The notes: generated by a model from the sequence alone, not told the origin. Positions 1 to 12,923 are shown, numbered from the stretch's first letter. The stretch is DNA of 64,000 nucleotides from Limanda limanda (GCF_963576545.1 NC_083651.1:11520386-11584385); one strand, 5' to 3'. Translations and numbers: made by a program.

Positions 1-49
1 CGGTTAGATAATGCATGTACAGTGAGGTCATGTAATGTCAGCGCCTTAT

Positions 50-360
50 TCTGGCGTTATTCCCCCGTGAAAAGGCTGTGTCTCACAGGGGGACATTGTA
101 ACTATAGAACACTGATGTCGGCTCCGTCGCAACGTACTTTTCCCCCGTGACAAGGCAGTTTTTCACGGTAAATAATATCTGTACAGAACGCTAGCTTCGT
201 TCGCTCCAAGTACTTTTCCGCCGGGGAAAGGCATGCTTTTCCCTGAGGAGGAATGTGACCACAGGCCGCTGACATCAGCGCCGGCTCAATGTACTTTTGC
301 GCTAGGAAAAGGTTGTGTTTAACTGTCAATACTGTCTGTACACTACGCTGACATGAGCCA
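50..360. repeat. degenerate tandem repeat, about 78-bp unit, 4 copies
   Basis: Four diverged copies begin near 55, 132, 210 and 291. Each has a core like TACTTTTCCCCCGTGAAAAGG, then a T-rich stretch, then a segment like CTGTACAGAACGCTGACATC. Similarity is visible by eye but no copy is identical to another, so the array is old. The core has local dyad symmetry (CTTTTC with GAAAAG), which could form small hairpins. Function unknown. Confidence 0.6.
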
Positions 361-898
361 GGCATCTCTCTCACCCTCAAGGCCTCAGCTTCTGCACTTG
401 TGGTGGCCCAACGTAAGGGCCACTGCGGCATACGCCATGAAGGGACCAGAGGCGGTGAGGGAGGAGGCCAAGGCCCACATCCTCCAGGCAGGAGGAGACC
501 CCGAGTGCTGGCAGCTGGTGCTCAGTGGGAGCCGAGCTCCAGTTTGGCAAGTACCGGGGTCAAACCTTCAAGTGGCTCCTCAGCAACGATGTGGGCTACG
601 CCTGTGGGATCCTGGTGTCCCACATGCAGGATAGGGAAGCCGAGGACACCTCCCAGTCGCCTCTCGCCGTCCACAAGGACGCCCTCGCCTCTTAAGCCCC
701 GCTGGCCCCACAGATGGTGCAGGTGATAAAGTGGCGTCGGCTGCGCGAGGGCTTTGTGTTGGTGAGGGGCATGGACCAGACGCCGGTGGGGTGCGGAGCG
801 CAGGCCCACATGTCGCTCCAAGCCCTGTACGAGGCCACAAGCACAGTGTCAAACGTAAGTATTTCGGCCGCAGGTGCAGTTGAGGATGCAAGCTGACG
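353..898 (+). pseudogene. broken copy of a conserved teleost FGKYRGQTFKWLL-type fragment
   Basis: From the ATG at 437 the reading frame gives a helical segment (KGPEAVREEAKAHILQAGG). Around 520-540 it must shift by one base to continue as FGKYRGQTFKWLLSNDVGY, ending at a stop near 695. A further open segment at 714-854 (VQVIKWRRLREGFVLVRG) ends at a good donor, AAC|GTAAGT. I associate the FGKYRGQTFKWLL motif with repeated, uncharacterised teleost proteins, but I cannot name a function. The frameshift and lack of a continuous frame make this a relic. It sits just upstream of a Gypsy remnant, and I see no link between the two. Confidence 0.4.
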
Positions 899-1019
899 CG
901 TGTTGAAACGATACTTTGTTCCTTTTCCCGTCTGCAGCTACGGGCTGGACCCTACCTGGCTGGGTCCAGCCGGCCTGGACCCAACTGGGTTGGACCTTTG
1001 GGCGATGCACCGCATCATC

Positions 1020-1691
1020 CCCCACTGCTGGTCACCGGCTCACAGGTAAAGTGCGGAAACGACTTGTGTGTAGTTGTTGAGAAGTTTCCTTCTCCCACTA
1101 CAAAGAGGGAGCTTTCCAGGTTTCTTGGTATGGTGGGTTATTATCGGGGGTTCTGTCCAAACTTGTCAGCAGTTGTTGCTCCTTTGACTGACCTGATGAG
1201 CAAAAAGGTTAAATTCCAGTGGTCAGATCGGTGTCAGGAAGCCTTTAATGATGTGAAAACATTGCTAACTTGTGCTCCTGTGCTTGCAGCTCCACAGTTG
1301 GAAAAACCGGTCCAGCTGAAGGTGGATGCCAGCAATTTGGGTGCTGGTGCTGTGTTGTTGCAGCAAGATGCAACAGGGATTGAGAGGCCAGTCAGCTTTT
1401 TCTCTCGCAAGTTTAACTCTTACCAGTTGAATTACTCTTATTATTATAGAGAAAGAAGCCCTGGCATTAATTTGGGCCTTGCAGCACTTTGAGGTGTACA
1501 TCGGTCAAGGATGTAGGCCTTTAGTGGTGTACACTGACCACAATCCTTTAACTTTTCTGCATTCGCTACAGAACCCAAACCAACGCTTAATGAGATGGTG
1601 TTTGTTTTTACAACCATACCATCTGGAGATACGTCATATTAAGGGGTCTAAAAATGTGATGGCTGATGCCTTGTCAATAGCTTTACCTTAA
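1020..1691 (+). pseudogene. Ty3/Gypsy pol fragment (end of reverse transcriptase, RNase H)
   Basis: The translation shows the Gypsy reverse-transcriptase connection motif RFLGMVGYYRGFCPNLS with APLTDLMSKKVKFQW. The RNase H start follows (VDASNLGAGAVLLQQ and RPVSFFSRKF). After a frameshift near 1440-1480 comes the later RNase H part (YTDHNPLTFL, then HIKGSKNVMADALS). The break falls in the usual STIEKEALA region, here scrambled to YYYRER. Integrase, the polymerase palm/fingers and gag are absent: the sequence passes directly to a polypurine tract and LTR. It is therefore an internally deleted, non-functional retrotransposon copy. Family assignment to Ty3/Gypsy is firm; clade is not. Confidence 0.85.
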
Positions 1692-1933
1692 AGACATAAG
1701 CTGTTTGTCCAATTATTGGTTCCTTCTCCCAAATCTTAAAAACATTGCTGCCTAGGTACCGAGTTGCTGATAAGGAGTCTGTGAACGGGGGATTAGGTAC
1801 TCAACATTCCGGTAAGCAATTTAAAATTGGTATCAATTGGCATAGTTGTTATAATGCAGTGTAAATGTGTTACATGTGAGACTTCAATAGACGGATGGAC
1901 CTTTGAACTCCACCTAGAAGAAGCCTGTTCTTA

Positions 1934-2398
1934 TGGGGGGGAATGTGACAACCCTGGAATTGTCTCCTGTGCTTGGGTGTGTTTTCAGGCTCCTGTGGGC
2001 GTAGTCGGACCGATGATCAGTGGGAATGCAGCACACCTGGGGAACCACTACATGGGAGCCCTGCAGACTGGGCTCTGTCTCACTCATTCACCGGGTCTAC
2101 CTCCACAGGGGCATGTGGAGGGTTCTTTGTAATTATTCTTGATATATAAAGACTATGACTACAAAACTTTGTGGCCTTCTGTGGTTCTTGTTGCACCACC
2201 TGAGCCAAGGTGTAACACTGACCGTCTCTCGTTAAGCAGGAGACGAAAAAGGAGCCGAGGGAGGAGAGGCTGCAAGGAGAGGGAGAAGGAGAAGGAGAAG
2301 GCGCAGGGAGTTAAAAGATGTACGTTAAAGTATTCTCCTCTTTTACTCTGCGTGCGTGTGTGTTTTCTTCATGTTTCTCTCAATGACACTCCCTAACA
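1934..2398 (+). mobile_element. polypurine tract plus 3' LTR of the Gypsy remnant
   Basis: A G-rich polypurine tract (about 1934-1942) is followed at 1944 by TGTGACAACC, the expected TG start of an LTR. A TATA-like GATATATAAAG lies near 2140. The LTR most plausibly ends at CCCTAACA (2398), giving about 455 bp. No 5' LTR or primer-binding site is in the window, so target duplications cannot be checked. The 3' boundary is an estimate. Confidence 0.6.
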
Positions 2399-2399
2399 A

Positions 2400-4189
<1,790 letters not shown>

Positions 4190-4593
4190 CTGTAGATAAT
4201 GTAATATTGGAATGTTCCAATTGTACGGGGTGTGGCTAGGTCTATTTAAGCCGGGCTGTTCATTGAGTCAGGAGGACGGGACATGGGAGGACGTAAGTCT
4301 GAGAGAGCTGCTATGAGAAAGACATGAGTCTGAGAACTCTCCCCAGAACTGCTTGCTTAGACAGTATATTGTTATTGTAATTATTTGTGTGGCCATCGTG
4401 CCTATTTATTTTCTTATTTCAAAGTGTTTGGTTTTGTTGCTCTTGTTTGATGTTATATTTACTTTGATAAACTCTGCCTTGTAAGCTTTATATTGGGAAT
4501 AATAAAATTCCTGCTTACACCGACATCTCTAAAATACTCCTGAGAGTTATTTCCACCAAGCTCAGCCGCTCATCGTCATCCTTACCTTTAACA
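4190..4593 (+). mobile_element. LTR-like unit, possible solo LTR
   Basis: The segment has a TATA-like CTATTTAAGCC (about 4241-4251), a leader, and a polyadenylation signal AATAATAAAAT near 4498, followed by CTGCTTACACC and a run ending CCTTTAACA. This promoter-then-poly(A) order within 300 bp is typical of retrotransposon LTRs. I could not find matching flanking duplications, and the 5' end may lie further upstream. Solo LTR is an inference. Confidence 0.35.
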
Positions 4594-4696
4594 GGCACCA
4601 CAAATGAAATCTGCCAGTAAAAATCCTATTGCCCTTGACTGTACTAGCTGTTTTCCAAGGTAATTTAATGTGTTATGGCTGTTTCATCTCTCTCTA

Positions 4697-5590
4697 GGAA
4701 AATGTGTCCACTAGGGTGACCCTGCCCACACCTGGGCCAAATGTCCAGAGTCCTGAAAAAGAGACCACACCACCTGTGGAGGTAACACAAGAAATAAATC
4801 TTTCAGTAGTAAAGACAGAAATACAGAGATGGGTGTTATGATACATGAAAAATAACTGAGTGTCTTACATTATTTAACATTCAAAGTGCAGTAATATAAA
4901 TGATCAGCCTTAAAAAGAATAACTCATATTTTAATTGTTTCATTGCTATTTGCAGATTGGATCCACAGCCGCTTCAGATGAAGAAAAATCATCTAGTGAA
5001 GAGTACTTCACCCATTCATTGCCGCCGCCACCTTGTTTTTTCTTCATTGACCAGAAGGATTGGACCAAACGGCCCAAAAAAGAACACTGCCGTAGATTCA
5101 AAACACTGAGCTGGACCTCTGTAATGGCCAAAGGAATACGGAGTGTTCATCCTTACTGCAGTTTTGGATGTCAAATCCATCGGCTCTAAAAGAAGTGGCC
5201 CAGTCTTCACATGTTCTGGCTACTGTACTTTTGATGACTGCCCTGTAGAGGTGGAAATAAAGTTTCAAGAAGAGTCGTCTCTGAAGGCTGAGGTCATCTT
5301 CAGTGGTGATTTGGTCTGCCACCGATGGGACCAAATAAAAAGACGGCCGGTGCGAGGTGAGGAAAGGGATGCCCTGTCCCATACGCTTTCAACCAAAATG
5401 CAGAGGACTGTCTTCTTGGGGAGCATTGAGAGGCTGGATGAAACTGTTGTGGCATCAGGGTGCAGGGAAAACGTCCCTGCAACTGGTGTCATGAAAACAG
5501 TGTCATGGAGCAAGAAAAAACAAAAAAGAAGACACAACAATGAGATGATCAGCCTCCAGAAGATGGTGGCTGACGAGGAGGCAGAGGCCT
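4697..5590 (+). pseudogene. decayed copy A of the element-B transposase family
   Basis: Two exon-like blocks are seen. 4697-4781 has a TCTCTAG acceptor and a GAG|GTAACA donor. 4956-5590 follows a TTTGCAG acceptor. The second block shifts frame near 5140-5170 and then reads TCSGYCTFDDCPVEV, FSGDLVCHRW and RPVRGEERDALSH. These line up with element B at 9895-10090 (VCTFPSCKAVYTF, VCRHGNVCHLKHH, RKRQASNVRRGKIAQ): same cysteine spacing, the same xGxVCH step and a similar basic tail. The catalytic region is missing. The frame runs straight into a GC-rich minisatellite. It is best read as a truncated relative of the same transposon family. Confidence 0.5.
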
Positions 5591-5611
5591 CGCACCACCG
5601 TAGCCCGGAGC

Positions 5612-5745
5612 CATCGTGTAGCCCGGAGCCCGGCGCCACCACCGGAGCCCGGCAGGCCACCACCGGAGCCCGGCAGGCCACCACCGGAGCCCGGCAGCCA
5701 CCACCGGAGCCCGGCAGCCACCACCGGAGCCCGGGAGCCGCAAGC
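5612..5745. repeat. GC-rich minisatellite, 20-21-bp unit
   Basis: About five near-identical units of CCACCACCGGAGCCCGGCAG follow one another from about 5635, preceded by related degenerate GAGCCCGG motifs. The array is open in several frames on both strands, giving low-complexity peptides (TTGARQ, LRWW and so on). These are not evidence of a protein. It directly follows the transposase remnant at 4697-5590. Confidence 0.8.
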
Positions 5746-5910
5746 CAGCAGCGCGAACCCGGGAGACACCGCGAGCTGTTGGTGTTTTTTCCAGGTAGGA
5801 GCTGCGGAGCTTCGGAGCTGTGTTGATGCTGGGGACTATGTGCCTCTGCTACCTCAACTGGCTGTGACTTGTTGGTGTCAGTGTGTGTTTACGGGAGCTG
5901 TATTTGCTGT

Positions 5911-7015
5911 TTCTGATTGCTGTAGTACTTGCCGATGGTTGGCTTTTACTTGCTACGGGTTATTTGTTGACATTTTACATTATAGCGAATGAGGATGCAA
6001 TGAATAGTCTCAAATATTCACCAAAAATCAATGGAAATACATTTTCGCATTCTGATTGCTGTAGTACTTGCCAATGGTTGGCTTTTACTTACTACGGGTC
6101 ATTATTTGTTGAAATTGTGCATTATAGCGAATGAGGATGTAATTAATAGTTTCAAATATTCACCAAAAATCAATAAAACTAAATTTTTTCAATCTGATTG
6201 CTGTATTACTTGCCAATGGTTGGCTTTTACTTACTACGGGTTATTATTTGTTGACATTTTACATTATAGCGAATGAGGATGCAATGAATAGTTTCAAATA
6301 TTCACCAAAAATCAATGGAAATACATTTTCGCATTCTGATTGCTGTAGTACTTGCCAATGGTTGGCTTTTACTTACTACGGGTCATTATTTGTTGAAATT
6401 GTGCATTATAGCGAATGAGGATGCAATTAATAGTTTCAAATATTCACCAAAAATCAATGGAAATACATTTTTTCAATCTGATTGCTGTAGTACTTGCCAA
6501 TGGTTGGCTTTTACTTACTACGGGTCATTATTTGTTGAAATTTTGCATTATAGCGAATGAGGATGCAATGAATAGTTTCAAATATTCACCAAAAATCAAT
6601 GGAAATACATTTTCGCATTCTGATTGCTGTAGTACTTGCCAATGGTTGGCTTTTACTTACTACGGGTCATTATTTGTTGAAATTGTGCATTATAGCGAAT
6701 GAGGATGCAATTAATAGTTTCAAATATTCACCAAAAATCAATGGAAATACATTTTTTCAATCTGATTGCTGTAGTACTTGCCAATGGTTGGCTTTTACTT
6801 ACTACGGGTCATTATTTGTTGAAATTGTGCATTATAGCGAATGAGGATGTAATTAATAGTTTCACATATTCACCAAAAATCAATAAAACTACATTTTTTC
6901 ATTATGATCACTGTAGTACTTGCCAATGGTGGGCTTTTACCTACTACGGGTCATCATTTGTTGACATTTTGCATTATAGCAAATGAGGATGAAATTAATA
7001 GTTTTGAATATTCAC
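5911..7015 (+). repeat. 142-bp satellite array, 8 units (left subterminal array of element B)
   Basis: The landmark GCGAATGAGGATG recurs every 142 bp (about 5984, 6126, 6268, 6410, 6552, 6694, 6836, 6978). Units alternate between two variants (CATTTTCGCATTCTG and CATTTTTTCAATCTG), so the homogenised unit is partly a 284-bp dimer. Each unit is open in one frame, but codons are not preserved between variants, so I do not treat it as coding. The same repeat occurs inverted at 13845-14170, on the other side of a transposase gene. This suggests it is subterminal repeat DNA of that transposon. Confidence 0.85.
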
Positions 7016-7417
7016 CAAATTTAATGATTCAAAACAATTAGTCAAGGGAATTTCAATAGAAAGATTAAAATACATCCGTCTTTGGAACGCATCATGATAG
7101 AGACATGCCGTTTTTTTTGCGTTTCAAACCTCTAAAGAAAACTAGGGATAGGTTCAATCATAACCTTTGAAACCTACACCACAAACCTGCATTTTGGAGC
7201 CCTATCAAGACTTCACCTTGAACAGCAACTCCAATTTGAGGGGAAAGAAGGTCATAGCTAAGGTAAGAACTTATATTGGATACTGTCATATCAGTGCCTT
7301 TGTTAATCTTTCAATGTGACTATTGTGTCTGTGTTTTGGAATTTTTGAACTCACTTGAGTCCAAGCTTGGTCAGGGATAACACAGATATTCATAAGTTGA
7401 ATTTAATACCTTTTTAG
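7016..7417 (+). other. likely 5' leader of element B with possible non-coding exon
   Basis: No coding exon. A stretch ending CATAGCTAAG|GTAAGA at about 7261 carries a consensus splice donor and could be the 5'-UTR exon of the transposon gene that begins at 9000. Support is positional plus the donor match only. Confidence 0.25.
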
Positions 7418-7776
7418 GGAAGCTTATTGCATTCACTTGAGTGAAAAAAATATTAATTTTATCTCATAATTATGCGATACTTATCTTGTAATTACGAGAA
7501 AAGTATTGCATAATTACGTGATAGTATGTCATTATCATGAGATAGTACCTCATAATTACGAGAAAGTCACTCATAAATATCACTGCAAGATAATTACGAG
7601 ATAATAGAAATGACAAAATAGTATCTCGTTATTGTGAAATAATTACAAGATAATATTAATTATGACATGTTACCTCATTAGTATTTACGAGATAATAGTA
7701 ATTATGAGATATTGTCTCATACTTATGAGATTATTATTAAATATTTTTTATACTCATGTGAATGCAATGAGCTTCC
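7418..7776. mobile_element. MITE, about 38-bp terminal inverted repeats
   Basis: The left end GGAAGCTTATTGCATTCAC and the right end (reverse complement GGAAGCTCATTGCATTCAC) match over about 38 bp with few mismatches. The flanks carry TACCTTTTT on the left and TACCTTTTAA on the right, a probable 8-9-bp target duplication. The interior is AT-rich and packed with degenerate palindromic motifs of the TCTCGTAATTACGAGA type. It is non-coding. The duplication length fits hAT- or Mutator-like mobilisation. Confidence 0.75.
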
Positions 7777-8069
7777 GTACCTTTTAATACCTTCACACCC
7801 CCCTCACCGCCCATCAGAACCACTTGTTTAGAGGGCCCAGAATTTGGTGTTACGGCCCTGCCCACGCATTGGTTAATTGACGACGGTTTTGGCGCGGCAA
7901 CCCCAGGGCACATCGTTGGTTGTTGGTCTTCTTGTGGTTCTAGTCGTCGCTATGATTCATTACTCTAGCAAAATTCCGAGCAAAGAACATTACCTCCTCA
8001 CTGCTAATCAATCAACCCAATCATAGCAAGTAAGTTTTCAACCAAGTTTGTTGTAGGGTGATTTTCAAA

Positions 8070-8878
8070 CAGTGATGGACTGGGATTAAAAACGGCCCTG
8101 GCATTTTCACCCACCAGCGTGTGCCGTGTGGGCCCACACGACTTGCATGGAAATAACACGCACTTTTGTAGCCCCATTGGTGATGAACCCTCTAACTTTA
8201 ATATGCATGAAGACTGACTGTCCTCACTGTTACTCCCTGCACTTGGCAGCTTAAAAAACAAATCGGTCAGTTCCGCGCATTTTTCACAGTCAGCAAACAG
8301 TAATTTCCTGGATTTCGCTCTCTTTTCTCCGATCCTCCCTTCTGTCGCTTAATTCCTCGATTCATAGTTCATACTCATAGTAACCTCAGCAGACTGGTGG
8401 TATCTTCCAACTTTCAACAACCCCCTATACGCAGACACGGTCTGATTCGGTTTTGAAATTCCTAGAAGTCATTGCTTCATATAACTTTTGTAAACCAATA
8501 ATACATTTAAAAATACAGGCAGATTTGTTGTATTTCAATTTCAAACCATGCACTTTTTAAACATCTGATTGAATAAGGCTACAAAATAATGTAGACCGAT
8601 GTAAACATTAAGGGCAACCATGGTGTGGTAGTATATAGACACTCATATCTGGTATAAATACTGATTCGTTTCCTATTATATAGCATGGATAGGGATTTAG
8701 TGACAAAGGGCTAATTTGAAGCTTTGATAGTGGGCCAAGATAATGTGGGGCCGCGTTGCGACGAAGCGGACGCGCGAACACGACAAGCATGCCGCCCCGT
8801 GATTTGCCGGCCCGGCCCAAAGGGCCAACGAGAGTCCGCGGCCCCTCTGGCATCTGCCCGAATGCCAGACCGTCACTG
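8070..8878. mobile_element. non-autonomous hAT-like element, CAGTGATGGACTGG ends
   Basis: It starts CAGTGATGGACTGGGATT and ends in the inverse of CAGTGACGGTCTGGCATT. The flanks are TTTTCAAA (8062-8069) and GTGTCAAA (8879-8886), agreeing at 6 of 8 positions, as expected for an aged 8-bp hAT target duplication. The 809-bp interior has no coding capacity and contains GC-rich patches near the right end. It lies between the putative leader and first coding exon of element B, so it inserted into an intron of that element. Confidence 0.75.
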
Positions 8879-8999
8879 GTGTCAAATGAGTGTTCTTAGG
8901 AAATTTGAATTTGAAATAATTGATCATTGTTTTGCTTTAGGTAAAGGCATCATGCAAATGAATAATCTTTAATAATACAGTATTCTTTCAATTTAGAAA

Positions 9000-11520
9000 A
9001 TGACGAAACAAAAAAAGAGAAAGATAGCATCCCAAAGAGACTTATGGGAGGTAGCAGGCGGCTTGGAGGCCGTGGTGAGTGAATTTTCCCTGGTTAACCT
9101 GCACGGGGCCACCTACAGTTCAGATGTTTGGTCAGAGTTATGCCTAAAACTCTTTGGAAATGAAGATAAATCCCCAAAACACTGGTTGTGGGTGATATGG
9201 AACAACAATAGAAGGGGACTCAGAGATAGAGTCCGTGATCATACCAATATGAAAGGCCTAGATTCAACTGCCAAAGATCAAAAGACGGAAAACAAAGAGG
9301 TAGCGTCACATGGGTCGCATGGGTTTGAGGCAGTGATTCAAACATCCAGGTCAATATCGGAATTGGACAATCTGGATGAGGCAATAGATCTGCCTGAGCC
9401 CAACCACAATATTTCCTCTCCGTCTGCCTCCCCATCCTCCAATCCGACGTCCCGATTTGACCATCCTGGGAGAGAAAGGGAAATCCAGATTGTGGCCGAG
9501 ATTTTTTTCTGGTCATTCAGATACAGAAATGCACGGACACCTAGAAGACAGGATTGAAGGCAGTCATCATAGTTCAGAAGATTCTTCTGTGGTTAAAACA
9601 TCCAAGGCAATGACTGACTTCAACAATCTGGAAGAGGAGCCCAAATACAATGCTGCCTCTCCATCGTCTTCTGAAAGACAGAGGAAAATCCGAAGGGTCG
9701 GCACTGTCCCGAGAAGATTTCGAATCAGTTTGGATAACAAATCCTGGAAAAAAATTAGACCACAGAAAGGGTATCACAAATTGAAACAGTCTTGGACACA
9801 TGTTTTGTATGATAAATTCCACAAACAAAATCATTGCTGTGTACCTGCTTTTAAATACCAACACATTAGACCGGCAAATAGCAGAAAAAGAAATTGTCCA
9901 TACTTTCATGCAAAAGCGGTGTGCACATTTCCTTCCTGCAAAGCAGTTTATACTTTCACAATGGCTAAAAAACCCTCAATAAAAGAAAATAAAGTGTTTT
10001 TGACAGTGTGCCGCCATGGAAATGTGTGTCACCTGAAACACCACACCAGGAAAAGACAGGCGTCAAACGTTAGGAGAGGGAAAATTGCTCAAAAAATCAA
10101 AGGTGGGCTCAGTAACACCTACTACAAACTCCTTAGCCAAACCCCTCACGAGGATATAAGGGCTGGGAACATGACTAGATGTCTTAATAGAGGCATCTTA
10201 AATGCAATTTCTTGCGAAGTCAGGAAAAGTCTGACCTTACATGATAATGTTGTGATGGAGGTGCTTCTCACTCAGAACATTATGAGAGAATGTGACACAG
10301 ACTTTGTTAATTTCCCTGGATACATCCAGAACTTTCAAGCCGACCCATTTGCCACTCATATGTACAGTGAGACAGGGTTAGGGATTTTGGTTGCACATAT
10401 GAGGAGGAAGGAACCAGTAAAACTGTACCTGGACGCCACAGGGAGTGTGGTATCCAAGATCCCAGACCAGAAGAAGCGTGTTTTATACTATGCACTTGTT
10501 TTACCTGGACATGGTCGTGGTGCACCCCCCTTGCCTGTGGCAGAGATGCTAACCAACGACCACACTGTACCCTCGATTGCCTACTGGCTCTTGCAGTTTC
10601 TCCACACTGTTCGTAAATTCACTGTGCTGACAGTTCGCCAAGTGGAGACAGACTTCAGCTGGGCGCTGATGCAGGCTGTTCTCCTATCCTTTAACAAGGA
10701 AAATATTTGCACCTATTTGAGGAGATGCTTCGCCATCAGCCAGGGCAAACGGCAGATGAAGGCCATCCAGAAGTATACTGTGCTCCACCTTTGCTCGGCG
10801 CATGTGCTCAAGGCCATTAGTGGAATCATTGCTAAGCACGTGACTGATAGAGGTCACAGAGAATTTTTGACTTTTGTGTTTGCCAGGCTGCAGAACACAC
10901 AAAGTCTGAATGAGGCCATCCAGGTGTTCAGGGCCCTGTGCATCATTTTGTTTGCAAAAAGGAATTTACCTGTTGTAATAAACAGTGATCTGTCACGCCA
11001 TGCCCCACGCCCAAACAATCCAGGGACAAAGGAGAAGGAGACGAGAGACACAAATTGCCACGTGGAGGCATGGTTCGGGATTGTGAAGAACCACATCCTT
11101 TTAAAAAAGAAACGAATGCGTCCTGGAGCGTTCCTCAGAAAAATGCACACATCCCTTCATGGCAGGTATGTGGAGCACAGGCTAGGAAATGAACTGCCAG
11201 ATCAGCTGATTTCCATAAAGGGCAAAATAAACGACATCAGCCTTTCAGAAGAGGCATGGGCCAAAAAAAATCACATGGAAGCAAGTACCAGCTCTAAATC
11301 CAGGTCAAAATATTATGCTGCCCCTACCTCAATGCCTACACCAAGAAAAACAAAAAAAAGACGTTGCAGAATAGGTCCAGTTCCAGGACCTGGTGAAAAC
11401 TCGGACAAGGAACTCTCTGGCAATGCTGAGGAGCCATCAGAAGATGCCAGTGAAGATGGTGAAGGCAGTCATGAAGCCACATCAAGCGCAAAAGCACAAG
11501 AGTCAGAGGTATGTTTTTAA
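9000..11520 (+). CDS. element B transposase: RNase H-fold (DDE) with CxxH motif
   Basis: The ATG at 9000 follows a pyrimidine tract and AG. The N-terminal frame (9000 to about 9505) is basic and then Ser-rich (MTKQKKRKIASQRDLWEVAG). At a T7 run (9500-9506) the frame must slip by one base to continue to 11520. The C-terminal 687 residues (counted from 9457) hold a cysteine/histidine module (VCTFPSC, CRHGNVCHLKHH). The catalytic set follows: D326 in LYLDATGSV, D399 in VETDFSWAL, C446xxH449 in LCSAHVL and E537 in CHVEAWFG. The order D-D-(CxxH)-E is that of MULE/Kolobok/hAT-like transposases, and I lean to a MULE-like affinity without certainty. The reading frame ends at a donor, GAG|GTATGT (about 11510), so it probably splices to the protease exons at 11907. 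Apart from the T7 slip I see no disabling change. Confidence 0.7.
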
Positions 11521-11906
11521 AATATATGTATCTTTTTAAATCATCTTAATTTATATTTATTTTGATGTATTTCTCCACACTGTGTGTGTAATTTCCACTC
11601 ATGAAGTAATTTGCTTCGTTGATTTTATGGGAGTAATTTGTGATTAGTGCTTGCAAAATAGTTTGATTGTATTTAATGAATAAGTGGTTTGTTGACATTG
11701 TCCTATTACCTGACCTGACCTGACTGTTAGGACAAACAATGGTAACTCAATAATTTGCCTGAGGCATAATGACCTCATCTCACTAAGGCCACACAATCTG
11801 CTTAATGGTGATGTAGGTGAACATGCTTTTTTCACACACATTAATATGCAAAAAAAATATTCCTAGTGTCCATAAAAGGGAATTTATTTCTCAAATGCAT
11901 TTCTAG

Positions 11907-12923
11907 GCAATGGAGTTTTTCATTCAAGCCACTCTTTCAAGGATGGGGGGTGTGCGCCGACTGTATGTGTTACATCACTTCGTCATTGGTGTAATTTTGT
12001 TCGGAGAAACCTCACAAATCTCAAGGCAAAGTTTAAAGACCGTAAGTACAGAATGACTATGAATATGTGAACTCAGAACAATGATAACATTGTTCTGAAG
12101 AATTTCAAAATTTGAAACTAATTTGTTATCAAATAATGTCATAGGTGGACTTTGATCAGTACGATGGTGTGATTGGATTTGTTAATGTAAACAACAACCA
12201 CTGGAAGTTTGTGGTGAGTAAAATAAGTTGACAAACCAAAGTTAAATGTAATAGGCGGGTCATTCTTTCATGTATGTATTGTGAACGATTTTTTATGTGT
12301 ATCCCTTGGCAGTACCTTCATGCTCCAACAAGCCAAATATTCATCATTGATCCTGCTGACCCTGAGATTGATCTGGAAGAGACCAGGAAAGCAGCAAAAC
12401 GCTTCCGGTAAAATATTTGTATTTACATCTTCCTCTCTCCGTTGACAGTACCCATAGTATTATTTTCAGATAATTACGGCACCCATTTTATCAGTCACTA
12501 TGGCCCACACAATGGTCACACTTCTGTTTTTTAACAGCAAATACTTTAGGACAAGGTTTAATCTAAACGGACAAAAGGATTGGTTGACCTTGGCATGGAA
12601 ACCTGCCACCATTTCCCACACAACACAGAGAGATGGAACTAGCTGTGGAGTCTTTGTCATGGAGGTGAAGTAAACCATCTCAAACCACCACCTTTTGTTT
12701 TATCCCCATGAACCTTCATGTGTCAGATTCTTCCATTTCAATAATCATGACTGTCTTTAAAGGCTGTTAATATATTCACAAATATTGTTATTTTCTGTTA
12801 AGATGGCAAGACAAATAATCCAAAGCTTTCCAGCAATTCCAGAGGAACTCAACATTGATTCTCAATGCAAAAACATTGCACGTTTAAGAGAAGATATGGC
12901 AGAGGAGATGCTTCTTGCCGCAG
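11907..12923 (+). CDS. element B Ulp1/SENP-type cysteine protease exons
   Basis: Five exons with good GT-AG borders: 11907-12041, 12145-12213, 12313-12407, 12538-12664 and 12803-12923. Their phases join into one frame. The C48 (Ulp1) catalytic set is visible: His in VNNNHWKFV (exon 2), Asp in IFIIDPADPE (exon 3) and the Cys box in RDGTSCGVFVM (exon 4). Ulp1/SENP enzymes cleave SUMO-type precursors and conjugates in the nucleus. Here the protease is probably the C-terminal part of the transposon polyprotein or a downstream product. All three catalytic residues and the splice sites are intact, which implies a young copy or recent selection. Substrate specificity cannot be read from sequence. 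Confidence 0.75.

Noticed and set aside
5265..5769. Long minus-strand open frames rich in Gly/Trp (LRWWLPGSGG)
   Set aside because: They are the reverse reading of the GC minisatellite and the transposase relic; low complexity with no domain.
5883..6986. Series of 81-95-codon open frames (ANGWLLLTTGHYLLK...)
   Set aside because: They are the 142-bp satellite read in phase; 142 is not a multiple of 3, variants change codons freely, and no start or splice logic supports a protein.
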